NCBI GenBank assembly: GCA_963693305.1
Contig: OY855906.1
Span: 29,494,626 to 29,558,625, forward strand
Reading direction: 5' to 3'
DNA: 64,000 nucleotides
Origin: Meandrina meandrites
Lineage: Eukaryota > Cnidaria > Anthozoa > Scleractinia > Meandrinidae
Shown: one piece after another, positions 37,340 through 49,782 of the stretch
Numbering within the stretch: position 1 is the stretch's first letter
Layout of the letters: each line of letters starts with the position of its first letter
The notes under the pieces: model-generated
Database searches by the model: none
Told to the model about the DNA's origin: nothing
The model's input: the letters and a program-made list of their open reading frames with translations, nothing else
Position numbers and translations under genes: made by a program

Positions 37340-38640
37340 GCACGAGTAAATTATTTAAAGGCTAAAAATATTGCACGAGCCCGTAGGGCGAGTGCAATTT
37401 GTAGTCAACGTGAACCCCAGCGGAGAGGGCACGCTATTTTTGCTCAAAGTGGAAACAAATTGAAGCGCGAGCAAAAATAGCGCGCCCCTTTCAGTTGGCT
37501 TTAATTTGACTGGTGTCCAGTCTATTCCGGGCTATTTTGTTACTGCCGTGAGCGTCACGGCCTATATGGCGGCTATTTTGAACAGATTGTGGATTTTCAG
37601 AAGCGGCTAGTTGCGGCGGTAGACGAGGTATGAGCAAGCGTTTTGAGAAAAATATCCGTGTGTCATTCACATGTGGATCCTTATGACAGCCGAAACTATT
37701 TATGTGGGTGAAATTCGAGCTTATTTCAACACGTGTCGAACGCTAGAAGCGACTTAAGTGTCCTTAATAGTAGCGAATAGTAAATAGACGTAAATAGACG
37801 TAAAATAGACGTTGCTTGCAAACACGCTGTAACGTTATGAAACATAACATGGTGTTGTTTGCTAACGCGCAAACAACACCATGTTATGTTTCATTGACTT
37901 TATTTAGTAATTTCGCTTTTATTTATTGTTAAAGAGTTCCTCATTTAAAAACCCATACAAACGCTTATATAAAGGCCGCCATTTTAATATATGTAAATAT
38001 CATGCTTGATCTACCTGTGGTTTCTCGTGTTTTAAAATTTTTTAAGCCGAAAAATCTGGCTAAAAGGTTCAACGAATTGTCTGAATGAAAGATTCTGGTT
38101 TTACCTCTACAAGATATTTTCTTCTGTTTCTGATAATTGTCGAGCTTTGTTTCGACGCTTTCGACATGTTCGACGGCCAGCCAAGTGCAGCTGTTTCGCT
38201 TTCCTGTCAACACATCATTGGACGAAAAAATTCTTTGTCCCGTATAATAGAACGCCTGCAGGTTCTGTGCTCTAAGTACATTGTCTACCAAGCGATGTAG
38301 TCTTTTCTTTGAGGCTATGTGGACCACATTCCTCCGCCAATGTGTTTGTTTTTGAACTCGACGTAAATAAATTCGCTCAAGTAAAGCGTGAAGCTCAGTC
38401 GACTCGTAGTTTCGATTTCGTCGGCATTTCCCTTCTTGAGAAACGACTTATTCCAAAAAGAGAACCCAAAACATGCTTTAGAGTGCTATGGTAGTTAGAG
38501 CTGTCTTCAGGTCCTCTACGCGCCACTCAAAGCAGATCCAAATTTCGCGCCATTCAGATTGCGTGGAAGCGTTTGATTGGCTCTCCGCGGGTACACCCTA
38601 TTAATTCATTCAAAGAGATGGTATTCTCGTAAGAAACGAT
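37340..38640. other. Probable DNA-element remnant with unidentified 120-aa frame
   Basis: Starts with inverted sequence around GGGCACGCTATTTTTGCTC and GAGCAAAAATAGCGCGCCC (37418-37487). A minus-strand open frame at 38327-37965 includes VLTGKRNSCTWLAVEHVE and K-I-S-C-R-G-K-T-R-I-F-H. I do not recognise it as a known domain. Its position between inverted repeats suggests transposon baggage rather than a host gene. Confidence 0.4.
37837..37894. repeat. Perfect 25-bp inverted repeat with 8-nt loop
   Basis: Arms 37837-37861 and 37870-37894 are exact reverse complements (core ACATAACATGGTGTTGTTTG), with loop CTAACGCG. Could be a snap-back insertion, a tiny MITE or a small-RNA hairpin. Confidence 0.9.
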
Positions 38641-38673
38641 CATGATTACGAGTTTTTGCCATTTGAAGATTTG

Positions 38674-38840
38674 TAAGTATATGTAATCGCATGGGCCCGA
38701 GCGCTATTAAGGATTAATTTCACGCGCATTTTCAAAGTTTTTGCAAAATTGCCCGAGTCGCGAAGCGACGAGGGCAATTTGGAAAACTTTGAAAATGCAA
38801 GTGAAATTAATCCTTAATTGCACGAGGGCACATTGCGATT
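38674..38840. mobile_element. Foldback element with GTCGCGAAGCGAC centre
   Basis: Imperfect arms around GGATTAATTTCAC...GCATTTTCAAAGTTTT and AAAACTTTGAAAATGC...GTGAAATTAATCC meet at a GTCGC-GAA-GCGAC core. TAATCGCATGGGCCCGAG on the left is mirrored by GAGGGCACATTGCGATTA on the right. Non-coding. Confidence 0.75.
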
Positions 38841-41024
38841 ACGTGTTTATCACATAAAGGGCAAAATTGTGTACAAAAGAAAACTTAAACGAGGTCCGCC
38901 ATGGCGTAAACCGGTTGGCAAGAATATTTGCTCGTAGCAAAATGACCACATAAGTAATCAACTTACGTCGAGAAACAGTAAAAGTAAGCATAACACAGCT
39001 TGTGCACCTCACTCATAATAGTTCCTTCACAGATAAAACTGAATGCAGTTTAAATTTTATTTTCCTTTGTTTACCAGGCGTCCGACCGCGCAGAAATGCT
39101 GCATCGATGAAAGTCATAAACAAAGTGTCCGAGCGAGCTTTAATAACTTCTTGAACCTGACATTCTCCCTTCCACAGCGAAAACTGTAAGTACCAACAAA
39201 ATTTATGCTCTTTCCAGGCTCTGTTTCTAATAATAGTCCATGAGCCAGTAGGGTGGTCGGTATCATCTGGGGGGATTAACCTACATGGTAATTTTTAGAA
39301 AGGTGGAGTAGTAACTAGTCAGAAAATACTTGATAGCAATTGATCGGTGGTAGTTTGTGGACTTGGGCGCCTTTGAAAGTTTTCTCTTAGCATGGAAACG
39401 AGGCTAAGGAAGAATTGTTGTAAATAGCGCCCAGTTAACAACACAAAAAATCCTAAAAGCTTCACATCATCGTATATCCTATTCTAGAAGCTTAATTTTA
39501 CCTTATTTGCTTCTTTCAAAAGTCACGTGCTATGTCACATGCGCATTAAAAGGTAAGGATTTTCTAATAAAATTTAGGATGGCAGTATGGAGCCTAGTTC
39601 TCGGCCGGGTCCAGTTCTCGGCCACTTTATGTTCAAAAAAGTATTTTTACCCAAAAATAGACTGATTCCTATACTTTCGTAATCTTCAGTCTTGCCCTCG
39701 CACTAACTGTAAGACGTTACCACCTTGGGCTGAGGCAAAGCAAGATGAATTTGTTTTTCCGAAAACTTGTTTCAACTCCTTTAACCTTTTCACTGGACTC
39801 AGGCGCGTAACGCATGTTACAAACATTCATTTCTAAAATAAGCCCCTTAAACACAATTTGTGATCGTTATAACAAAAATACGTTTTAAAAGTAATTTAAT
39901 ATACTGAAAAGGTATTTAAATCTTCTCTAATATATAGATTTGCGCACACTCTTTTTGTGGAAGAGAACTGGGTCCACTGGCCAAAATCGGGGACCGCAAA
40001 CGAAGCTACCATCTTCGTTCTTAGCTACCAGCTTCGTTATTGCTCGGACAGAAAAAAAAAGTGTTGCTTACACATATAATTGAATACTGAAACTAGTTGT
40101 GGGCGCAGTTTCAAGTTCCTACGGTTCTTCTGAGGAACCTGCTATTTATATTCCGCATAACTATCCAACTACTCCAATCCGATAAGCTGTCGACTTCGTC
40201 CTTTACATTAACTGGCTGGTTTTCACAGTTGGGCAGTCTACTCATTTCTGTGCACCCCATGCCGTTAGCTAAGCGAATGCATAGAGCAGATCATTAATTT
40301 TGTACTGTCGATACATGACAGAGGTCCAAGGGGCCTCCATATTGTAGTCCGATGGTCGGATCTCCCTTTTTAGAACACAGTAGTTGCTATTTCAGATCAC
40401 TGACTGTTGCTGTGGTGATTTTTAGACCCCAGAAATTGTAGGTCAAAGCCTTTAACCCTTTCATGAACTCTAGTGAGAGTCCCACTTCCTACCTAGCCCA
40501 GTGAAGGTTTTATGACACTCTTTTTCACTTGTCGCTGAACCTTTACTATCCTGGGGAAGGCACAAACAATTTATGCGCGCATTTTAACACAGCCTTGCAG
40601 GCGTCCCAACTAAAAACGTTAGCAAGTCTGACTGTTGAGTCCAACGAACCTTGTGTGGTTTCTGGTAAGTTCCACATTTACCAAACAGCGATGTCGCAAT
40701 ATAGTCGACAAATCCCAGTCTTCAGATCGTGAAGGTGCTATGCCCGTATTTGCCTATGTGAAATGCATGCAGAAATAAAGGGCCATCTGTCATTTTCTTA
40801 CATTGAAGTCAATTACTGCTTTACTGGCTCTTTGTCGTCTAGCTTCTGCCTTTCCATCTTCCATTCACCCGGACGATAAAACTGATGACACGTTCTTTAT
40901 TGTTGTCGTTTGTTAGGAAACTTTCTTCATGTCTGACTAACAGTCTAATTTTTTGTTGATGCCACGCAACTGATGCCGTTTACCTCTACTTGTAGATGTC
41001 TCTCCTCATTCTTTATTGTCATCC

Positions 41025-41100
41025 TTTAATAATATAATAATTAATATTTATATAGCCCTTATACATTGCTGTTCTAAGCGCTTTACAACAATAAAAATCC
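41025..41100 (+). repeat. Dispersed-repeat fragment (TATAGCCCTTATACATTGCT)
   Basis: Contains AATATTTATATAGCCCTTATA and CTAAGCGCTTTACAAC, a sequence type common in marine invertebrate genomes (recalled). No boundaries seen. Confidence 0.35.
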
Positions 41101-42739
41101 ATTCCTTGGTACGTGTCAAATACTATATATGTATCTTGCCCTGTGCATCTTCCCTCAGCATTTTATTTCAACTTTAACACCTCCAAAAGACACGACCTCA
41201 CTCCGTCAATTCCGAAGCAGAGCTACTGGGAACTCGTTCTCGTTATTCCCTAGCAAAGTTGCAAAAGTAGCCATGTTAGTCTTGCGAAGCAAACCAAAAG
41301 GGATAGACAATGTAAAACGACAGTGGCTCCCTGCAGTGGAAGCAAGAAAATATTCCCTATCTAAGGTTCTATCCTTGTGCCATTGGTTCCTTAGATAATT
41401 CAACCAAGAAGAGGCCAATTAGGCTTGAGTATAACTGTTGTTTGACAAGAAGCGACCTGTTTCTTCTGAATCAGCCAAGTGAAGTGTCTTTAATTGGTTT
41501 TCAAGAGATCATGGAATTTCTTTACTTGTGGAACTTTACTTCTTCATGCCTTCCTCTTTGAATGCTTTGTAGTATTTCCCACCAATATCATATGCTCTTA
41601 TCAGGCTTTTGTGCGAAGTTCTTTGAGATCCTAACGAGATCCTGGTTTGCAGAGAAGGAATTGAAACGGTTTTTTGGTCAGCTCAACTGCCATCACAGGA
41701 ATGGTTATTGATAATTTTGATACAAGATCGCTGGAGGTCTGTTTGTTATAATTCATGTCCTGCTTGACTGTACCGCGTCTCTCACCTGCGCATAGTAAAG
41801 AGCAGCCAAGGTTCTTAGCGTTGTTATTTTTGCTTTGCACGCCTGGAATTATCGATCGTATGACACGAAGTGATAGTTCTATGTTTCCTTCTTAAACCGC
41901 AAGCAAAAGAGCGAGGGCCACGCCCTTAGCTACATCCACACTTTCACACCCGAAAGATGGCAATCTCCACCATAACGCCATAGCTTCTCAGTGAGCTCTA
42001 TCATGTCTTCATGACCTCTCTCATAATACAGGTAAAACTACATACCATGCCACTGCAAGGCTTGGGGTATTTTATTGTATTTGTATGGTCTATAAGCATG
42101 AAGACCATGGAAAGATGTATACAACAACGCTGAAAATATACCAGCGAATGAGAAGGAAAATCAACTCGAAGTCCCACGCGCGTGAGTTCCTCAGACTGAC
42201 CGGAAATGTTCCAGTTTACATTTCTACTCTAAACTTGCATTGGTTACAAATTAGAATTAACACTTGAATTAGCAATAAGACTAATTAGTAGTAATTCTTA
42301 CATCTAACGCTAGGTAATAACTACAAACATCCACGAACATAAGTCACTTCATTAAAAAAACAGCTTCAATTATATATGGTGGGAATAATTGGAAGGGAAG
42401 CCCGAAATACACACGAATCCACTGCATCAACCAGTGCAAAGAAATCAAGAATATCAATATTGATAAATAATAAAAAATATCAACACAAAGAAAACGTAAT
42501 TATGTGTATGAAATACAATGCAGACGCTATTTCACTTCTCTATTTTGGTGTACATCCCAAACAAAACGCAAACGCGAGGCTGTCACGTGACTTGCCACGT
42601 GATTTATATTACATTTTTTGGAACAAGAAATTGACCTGAGAGCTATGCACTAGATAACCTATGTTTCTGCGAGATTTAATTTGAACAGTTTGGTCTCCAA
42701 TAGAGTAAGCCAATTTTAATAAGATCATATAGACGAAGG

Positions 42740-42762
42740 GTGGGGGGGGGGGGGGGGGGGGC
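42740..42762. repeat. Poly-G run
   Basis: More than 20 consecutive G within the right inverted end of the 4.5-kb element; likely length-variable. Confidence 0.9.
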
Positions 42763-44308
42763 AGAAAAACCTTCACAATTCACAGAAACTACCTCAGATC
42801 GGTTGCTATCAGGCATTTTCTAACTCTATATTAATAGTACTTCTCAAAAAACACAAAGAACTTTAATCCCCCCGGATGATACCGATCACCCAATTTTTGG
42901 GGTCTGGCTCATGGACTATAAGGCGAAGCAAGCAAAACGAAGAAATGTTATCTTTCAGTGTCGATTCAGTGGTCTCAGCCGCCATGAATTTCTATTCTCC
43001 GTGCAGCGCCAATCGTCCAGAAGTTTTTCCGGGCTGTGACAAACGAATTTGGATTGAAAAGTCCTCTCTCTATTCCACCAAGGCACCACTCATTTCTTCC
43101 TACCGATTTTCTTTCACATTTGATGAAATAACCGCATTTATATCAAACTCGGATGCACTGCGTTTCTGAACTTTTTTCAAACTCGTTTTAAGCGGGAAAC
43201 CAACTCAGTGCAGACGACGCGCGCTCAGCCAATCAGGATCAAGTAATCATGCCCTCTTGATTACCAAAAAGTGCCCTCGTGATTAAGAAAAAATGCCCTC
43301 TGTCTCAACCAATCAGCGTTCAGTAATTTTGCCCCGTATGTGATAAACATGTAAAGCCCTTCTTTCAACGAGATATACCATCGGCCAATGAAATGATGAC
43401 ACCCCTACCGTGTACAGCGTTCGCGGGAGTTCCAAGGCAATAGTAGTGTGGCAGTCACGTTCGTTCTCCTTGTTGAATTTCAACGTGCGAGAGAAATGGT
43501 AAAACCAACCAAGAACAATATGTGGATTCCTTGTTACCGTTGGCCAAGTGTTTCTTCTTGCTTTCGGCAAATTTCGCTTTTGTCTTCTTCTTAAGTCCTG
43601 GCTTCGATTTTTTTTCGCTGTTCAGGGACGTTTCTCTATTTTTCGACTCGTTTCACGACCTCACTGAGACTTATCAACGAATAACGAGGAACGAAGAGTG
43701 CTAAAACGAAAAGAATGGAAGAGAAGCAACATTATACATGTAAACAAAAAAAAATATATATATATATATATGGTCCTTGCAATATAATAGCTCGCGAATT
43801 GCTGTTTTTCACTGTTACGCAGTGAAAAAGTAAACTTTAGACACACGAATTTTACATTTTTTAGAATATAAATAGATAAACAATTCTCCAAGTTTCAGGA
43901 CTATACGACGTACCGTACGTTCGCGAGTTATTTGCCGAAACTGTCCACGCAAATCTATAAAGCTTAGTATGGAGACGCCATATTTGTGTCCTTCCGATGG
44001 ACACAATTATGGTCGCCACGATGTCAGAAAAACCATCTGAAACTCAGTTTGCGACTACTTTTAGCTCATGAACTAGTACACTTTTGCTTAAACACCACTT
44101 GCTATATTTTTTAAATTTTCAATCTGCCGAAAATGAAAAAAAAAGGCTTTTTTTCAAACAAAACAGCTTTTGCATTGCGCGCAGCTTGATATCACATAAC
44201 GGCTGAGAACTAGAAATGAAGAGCACTACCGAGCTTGAAATTTGCAAAAATATATATTTTTAGTTCATCTTACACCAAGTGACAATGGAAATTATATATA
44301 AGCAGGTT

Positions 44309-44670
44309 GGGAGCTTGAGCAAACTACGACGGCAACGGCAACGAGAACGTCGGCTAAACAAAAGGTTATAAATGAGCTGAAGAATAGCTCCACACGTTCG
44401 CTTGAAGTCTTGGTACTTTTCATGGCAGTTCTCAGAGAACGACAATATGAAATGACCAAATTCTGCGTATTTTAGACAACGACGCCTATTTTTCTGTTAT
44501 TTGGGGTTGAACGCTCTATTTCAAGCTATTCATTTGGAGCTAGTTCTTAAACCTATAGATACACCGAATAACTCTGGATTCTCAAGGATTTTGGATTCTC
44601 AAGTAAACTATAAATTCATTTTTTAAGAGCCGTTGTCCTCGGCGTTGCCGTCGTCATTGCTAAAGCTCCC
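44309..44670. mobile_element. MITE with GGGAGCTT..AGCAA terminal inverted repeats
   Basis: The left end is GGGAGCTTGAGCAAACTACG, then ACGGCAACGGCAACG. The right end is its reverse complement with few changes (GGCGTTGCCGTCGTCATTGC, then TAAAGCTCCC). 362 bp, non-coding. Confidence 0.75.
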
Positions 44671-45004
44671 TTATATCCGGACCTTTACGCCTAGTTGGGG
44701 AAGGCGGGCTCCTTACGGGCCTGTACTGCGTCCAAAGAAGCGGCACTGTTCTGCTCATCAATTACAGTCAAATATTGTATTGCCTCTTCTAAATACTGAG
44801 CGCTTTAAGAATAGTTTTAGTAATAGGTTAGCTCTTAGATATAATTTAGCAGTTCTTAGTTTTTTATATAGTTCTTATATCATTGTCATCATATTTTAAA
44901 TATTTTAATTTTTATTGTTATTCCTGTATTTGGCTCTTTCTAATATTTTTACTATTGTAACTATTGATATGTAATTATCAATTGCAATAAAGACACTTTA
45001 TTTA
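44671..45004 (+). mobile_element. 3' end of a non-LTR retroelement
   Basis: A short frame (to 44899) includes GRRAPYGPVLRPKKRHCS and N-T-E-R-F-K-N-S-F, a conserved tail I associate with cnidarian non-LTR polyproteins (recalled). It is followed by an AT-rich 3' region, AATAAAGACACTTTATTTATT and then the start of the duplicated unit carrying gene D. Clade not assigned. Confidence 0.45.
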
Positions 45005-45912
45005 TTTTGATTATATCTTGTATGTGGCTTTGCTTTACAGACACCTGACAATAAGTTAAAAAATTGAAGTAGCTATACCAGTTGCAGAGGAAATCTACGT
45101 ACAAAAAAGAAATTAGCAGGATGTCTTTGTCCTTTTAATTAGACGCCTTGTTGACGTTTGCCTAACAGAGCATAATTTATTGCATTATTATTTTTAAAGA
45201 AACCATAACGTGTATTAGGATTATAACTCACCGGGATGAATAACAGTTAGGTGCAGTATAACTTGTTTAACACAAAAAAGGGAGAAGTGAGCTCATGAAT
45301 AATAGAAGTGTCGGTATGATGAAGAAATTCGACTGTATGCACGCGTTTACCGAACTTAAGCAAAGCAGATTTGGAAGTATTGTTACAACACTTTGTCAAA
45401 CTTGAACAGCGCTTTCGGGATCCACATTTTGTCAGCATGGTGCGGAAACAGAAACAAAATAGTCTTATTGACGACCTGATTCAGTTATTTTAGTTGGGGA
45501 ATGGTTTTTGTTCTCTTTTAAGGTGGAATGCTTTTTTTCAGTTATATTATTTGTTCTGGTTTAAAAAATTTCAAGTCGGATTCGCAATATTTGCAAATCT
45601 CGAGCCAGAATTTATTATTTGCCCCTCATAGGTAGCAAGTTTTAGTAATAATTATGCTCTCATGGTAACCAACTGTGCTATTCTAGCGCTCTTTAACAAT
45701 CACAACACCTTAGTTGTTAATATACAAAATGCTCTGCAAACGGCAGGTGTTTTGCTTTAGCAAGCTGAACTTCATTTAATTTGGGTTTCAAATTATCAGC
45801 GAGAGATAGAAAGCAGAAGAAATAGGTGTTTGACTCGAGATTTTGAATTAAATACGACTCAAAGCTCGATAAGTCGGTTGAAAGCAATTTTTTGTCGTCT
45901 TCGAGTTGGAAT

Positions 45913-45967
45913 ATGGCGAAACTGAATTCTTTCGTGTTACTTCTGATAATCACTGCAGCTCATGAAG
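45913..45967 (+). CDS. Gene D exon 1: signal peptide
   Basis: The ATG at 45913 encodes [18 protein letters not shown], then donor GTAAGT in phase 1. Hydrophobic core L-L-L-I-I-T-A-A. Nearly identical to gene E. Confidence 0.83.
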
Positions 45968-47034
45968 GTAAGTGACATTACACAAAAAGCATTTTCTTTT
46001 TGGCTTCAAATCCTTATCACTAAGCTAGAAAAGTCCCTGAACATAAATTTAAAGTTCGATGGAAATGGGAGCGGATCTCCCGTCTTCTTATCTTAAGAAA
46101 AAAAAAATTCCCCAACTTCACATGGAAACATATTTTATTAATTAAAATGGTCTTGCTTGTAAAATATGTTCTAATGTTTATGCTACACTTCTTTTCAGAA
46201 TAGTTGTTCTGTTCTTAAATAAATGTGTTTTATAGACAAAAATAATAAAAATATACTTTATCATGTTTTTTTTTTGCACATTGCGAATAGCTGGTATCAC
46301 CTATTTACAGTCAAGGCCAAAAAAAAATCTGTTTGTTCGTCCGTCCGTTTGTCCGTCCGCCCATCCATCCATTCATCCATCAATCATGTCCATCTATCTG
46401 TTCGTTCGTTCGTTCGTCCGTTAGTTCGTCTGGCTATTCGTTTGAGTATTCATGTGATATTGCGTTCGTGCGTTCGTGCGTTCGTGCGTTCGTGCGTTCG
46501 TGCGTTCGTGCGTTCGTGCGTTCGTGCGTTCGTGCGTTCGTGCGTTCGTGCGTTCGTGCGTTCGTGCGTTCGTGCGTTCGTGCGTTCGTGCGTTCGTGCG
46601 TTCGTGCGTTCGTGCGTTCGTGCGTTCGTGCGTTCGTGCGTTCGTGCGTTCGTGCGTTCGTGCGTTCGTGCGTTCGTGCGTTCGTGCGTTCGTGCGTTCG
46701 TGCGTTCGTGCGTTCGTGCGTTCGTGCGTTCGTGCGTTCGTGCGTTCGTGCGTTCGTGCGTTCGTGCGTTCGTGCGTTCGTGCGTTCGTGCGTTCGTGCG
46801 TTCGTGCGTTCGTGCGTTCGTGCGTTCTTGCGTTCTTGCGTTCTTGCGTTCTTGCGTTCTTGCGTTCTTGCGTTCTTGCGTTCTTGCGTTCTTGCGTTCG
46901 TGCGTTCTTGCGTTCGTGCCTTCGTGCGTTCGTTCGTCAGTTCGTTAGATCGCTTGTTCGTACATTCATTCATTCATTCGTTCGTTCGTTCGTTCGTTCG
47001 TTCGTTCGTTCGTTCGTTCGTTCGCTCGCTCGCT

Positions 47035-47065
<31 letters not shown>

Positions 47066-47617
47066 TCGTTCGTTCATTAATTCAATTAATCGTTCGTTCG
47101 TTCGTTCGTTCGTTCGTTCGTTCGTTCGTTCGTTCGTTCGTTCGTTCGTTCGTTCGTTCGTTCGTTCGTTCGTTCATTCATTCATAAAAGGTTAAATCAG
47201 GAAACAGCAAACCAATTTTTTATTATTATTATTTTCCTTAAAAATAGCCCTTTCACAAGGTTGCAGGAGTATTGAATTCCAACCGGAAACCAAAGATAAA
47301 GTTCTCAAAAATCACTTGATCCAAAGTTTGGTACTGCCAAACCAAGACATGTGCGAGATACGCTGCTATCAAGAACCCAACTGCGTGTCCTATAATTACG
47401 GCCCAATACACAGCGATACACTATCATGCGATTTGAACAACTCCACCCATTTGCATGTCTCCAACAGCAATTTTGTGGCAAAGGAAGGATGTACCCATCG
47501 ACATATTTTGGTAAGACAACTTTAGAAAATGCATGCGAACTGCTTTCAATGTCTTCTGACAATCCTGCAATGCCCTAAAAACGATTCCCAAAGGCAAAAC
47601 AAAACCGAAAGAAAGAA

Positions 47618-47659
<42 letters not shown>

Positions 47660-49749
47660 TATCATTTTTTTACGTTAGATTGCATTTACATTTAGACCTG
47701 TACTAGTTAGCCAAGGTTATAAAGAAAGTTTGCGAAACTTTACCTCGTAAGAATGAATATGAATTGCTTTTTATTAGATGGGCTGTGAAGCCGAAGAAAA
47801 AAAATATTTAAAGAGACATTCATATATTAACAGGAAATCATTTAATAATGGTTTCATTTTCCGCGTTAGTTGACCAACAATGTCTTTGCTGCTGATAAGT
47901 TGGCGCGCATCATTGGTTGTTTGTTTGAACGCTCTTCTTTTGATTTAGAATGCCTGTAAAAGCAATGCATGTTCAAACAATGCCACGTGCCAAACAGGTT
48001 TTGGGCCAAAAGGATACAGATGTGTTTGTCCTCCAGGGTACGAAGGCGATCACTGTGAATCAGGTACCTGATTATTGTACTTCAGATACCATTTTTAATA
48101 ACCTGGTAATAATTACTGGCACAAGCGGGAAATATTAAGTGTAACCCATTTGCCCGTGTGCGCGCCGTCCGCTCTAGCATGTAAAATTAACTGAAATTAC
48201 CGGAACTTTACGATCTCTTTAGATTGCAAACATCGAGAGAATCGATACGCACCCAGGACATTTTGCAATCAGTGAAATACTGACTTGTCAAGGAAGGCTA
48301 GTCCTCTCACTCGGGTAAAATAAGCGATATTAAGAAACCCCTTACGAGTTGCCACTATGAATCTGTCACATCGACTACAAATCAGATCCACAGGGCCAAA
48401 AGCCTTTTTTCTCGTTAAGGCTTAGTTAGAGATTTAAATTAATGTCTTACTTGTTTGGTAGTACAGTTCAAATATAAACTAAATATGTGTATTCGACCTA
48501 TAGATATTGACGAGTGTTCTAGTAGTCCATGCTTGAATGATGGAACGTGTATTGATGGCGTGAACACATTTCGTTGCAATTGTAAAAGATACTTCAAAGG
48601 ACTAAGATGCGAGATAATAGGTTTGTTTATTTTTTAAACTACTTTATTATAAATAGAGGCAAGTAAAGTAACACCTATACATAAGTGTCAATGGCTTTAG
48701 TCTTTGTCAGACAAACTTAAAACAATGTATTATATGACTAGCTCCGTGAGCGGTCAAGATGAAGCGAATCTCGTGCTCTGATCGCCCGCTGTGTTCCTGC
48801 AAGCGAAAAAACTTTTACCGACGCTACTTGAAAAAGATTTTCGTTGTAAATTTTCGCTATGAAACTATTTTCAGAAATAACACAAAGATTTCCTGTCTAA
48901 TTCTAGCAAAAGGAAGTCCGACAACAAAGAACTAGGTCTTGAAGCGAATGAGAGCAAGTAAATTAAACTACAAATGTTAATTAACGAATTTCGTGAAATA
49001 TATTTGCCGCAAAAACCGGCTGATACAAAAATTAAAACGCAAAGCGACTTGAAGACATAATATCAGCTTTGTTTGGCGGAAAAGGGGGAGACTGAAGTCA
49101 GTGACATATCTGAAGAATATAGTGCTCTGCAAACTTGTCGTTTGTGTAACATCTTCAAAAATGGAAGAAAGCGGACGGTACGGCGAACCTACCATCTTTT
49201 CACCGAAGCTTCTAACGCTCACGTCGAGTAAGGGTGAGTCGAGCATTTGAATTAATGATGTAGAAAAGTTCAAGCTTTTCCTGTGAAGTGGTATTAAAAT
49301 CCCAAACGAATTTCAACAATCACAATTTCAATATTCAGCTCGTGTATGTCACCGCAGGTTTGCACCACTAAAGCGCCAGAAGCGAGGAAATACTCTGCAA
49401 GACGTCCAATAATCAAAAGCTGGCGGCCAGATTGAACAGACATTCTTCTTTTAAGGCTTCAAACTCAACGTTGCTTCGCAAATTTAAGCCATTTCAATAT
49501 TTTTTTGAGGGTTAACATGAGGTGAATTTCGCTCTTGTCGCATCGTTTTACTTCGTCTCGAACCATTCAAGAATTTGACTGTCAGTCATTAATTTTTAAA
49601 CCAATGAAATGATTTAGCGTGCGCCTATTGATTGTGCATGCAACTGGCTTTTTTTTCAGTGCTCGAAAAAAGTCATGTAATAAATCCTTTATTGACCAAG
49701 TTTGTTCGGTCAAGATGACGGGATATTGGCCGAGTTCTTTTTTTGCGTG

Positions 49750-49782
<33 letters not shown>

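Larger units (their letters stand above)
38841..43352. mobile_element. 4.5-kb element with long inverted ends
   Basis: The left end GTGTTTATCACATAAAGGGC is matched in reverse at the right end by GCCCCGTATGTGATAAACAT. A second inverted match lies inside: TAGTCCATGAGCCAG...GGTCGGTATCATC (39235-39275) against GATGATACCGATCACCC...CATGGACTATA (42875-42920). No intact transposase was recognised. Frames at 40097-41398 and 42876-43169 have no motif I can name. The type resembles cnidarian elements with 'GAGGGCA' termini, perhaps ISL2EU-like; that is a guess. Confidence 0.5.

Noticed and set aside
46223..47195. Long open frames on both strands with V-R-S-C-V-R-A-F or T-H-E-R-T-N-A-R repeats
   Set aside because: They arise from the 8-bp and 4-bp satellite, whose period avoids stops in several frames. 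They overlap each other on opposite strands and lie inside gene D intron 1.
47305..47562. Minus-strand frame opposite the gene D PAN exon
   Set aside because: Shadow of the PAN exon. The plus-strand frame has cysteine motifs and splice borders, the minus frame has none.
47950..48138. Frames starting M-P-V-K-A-M-H-V at 47950 and 55590
   Set aside because: Out-of-frame reading of the EGF exons; the exon in the correct frame gives N-A-C-K-S-N-A-C and six cysteines.
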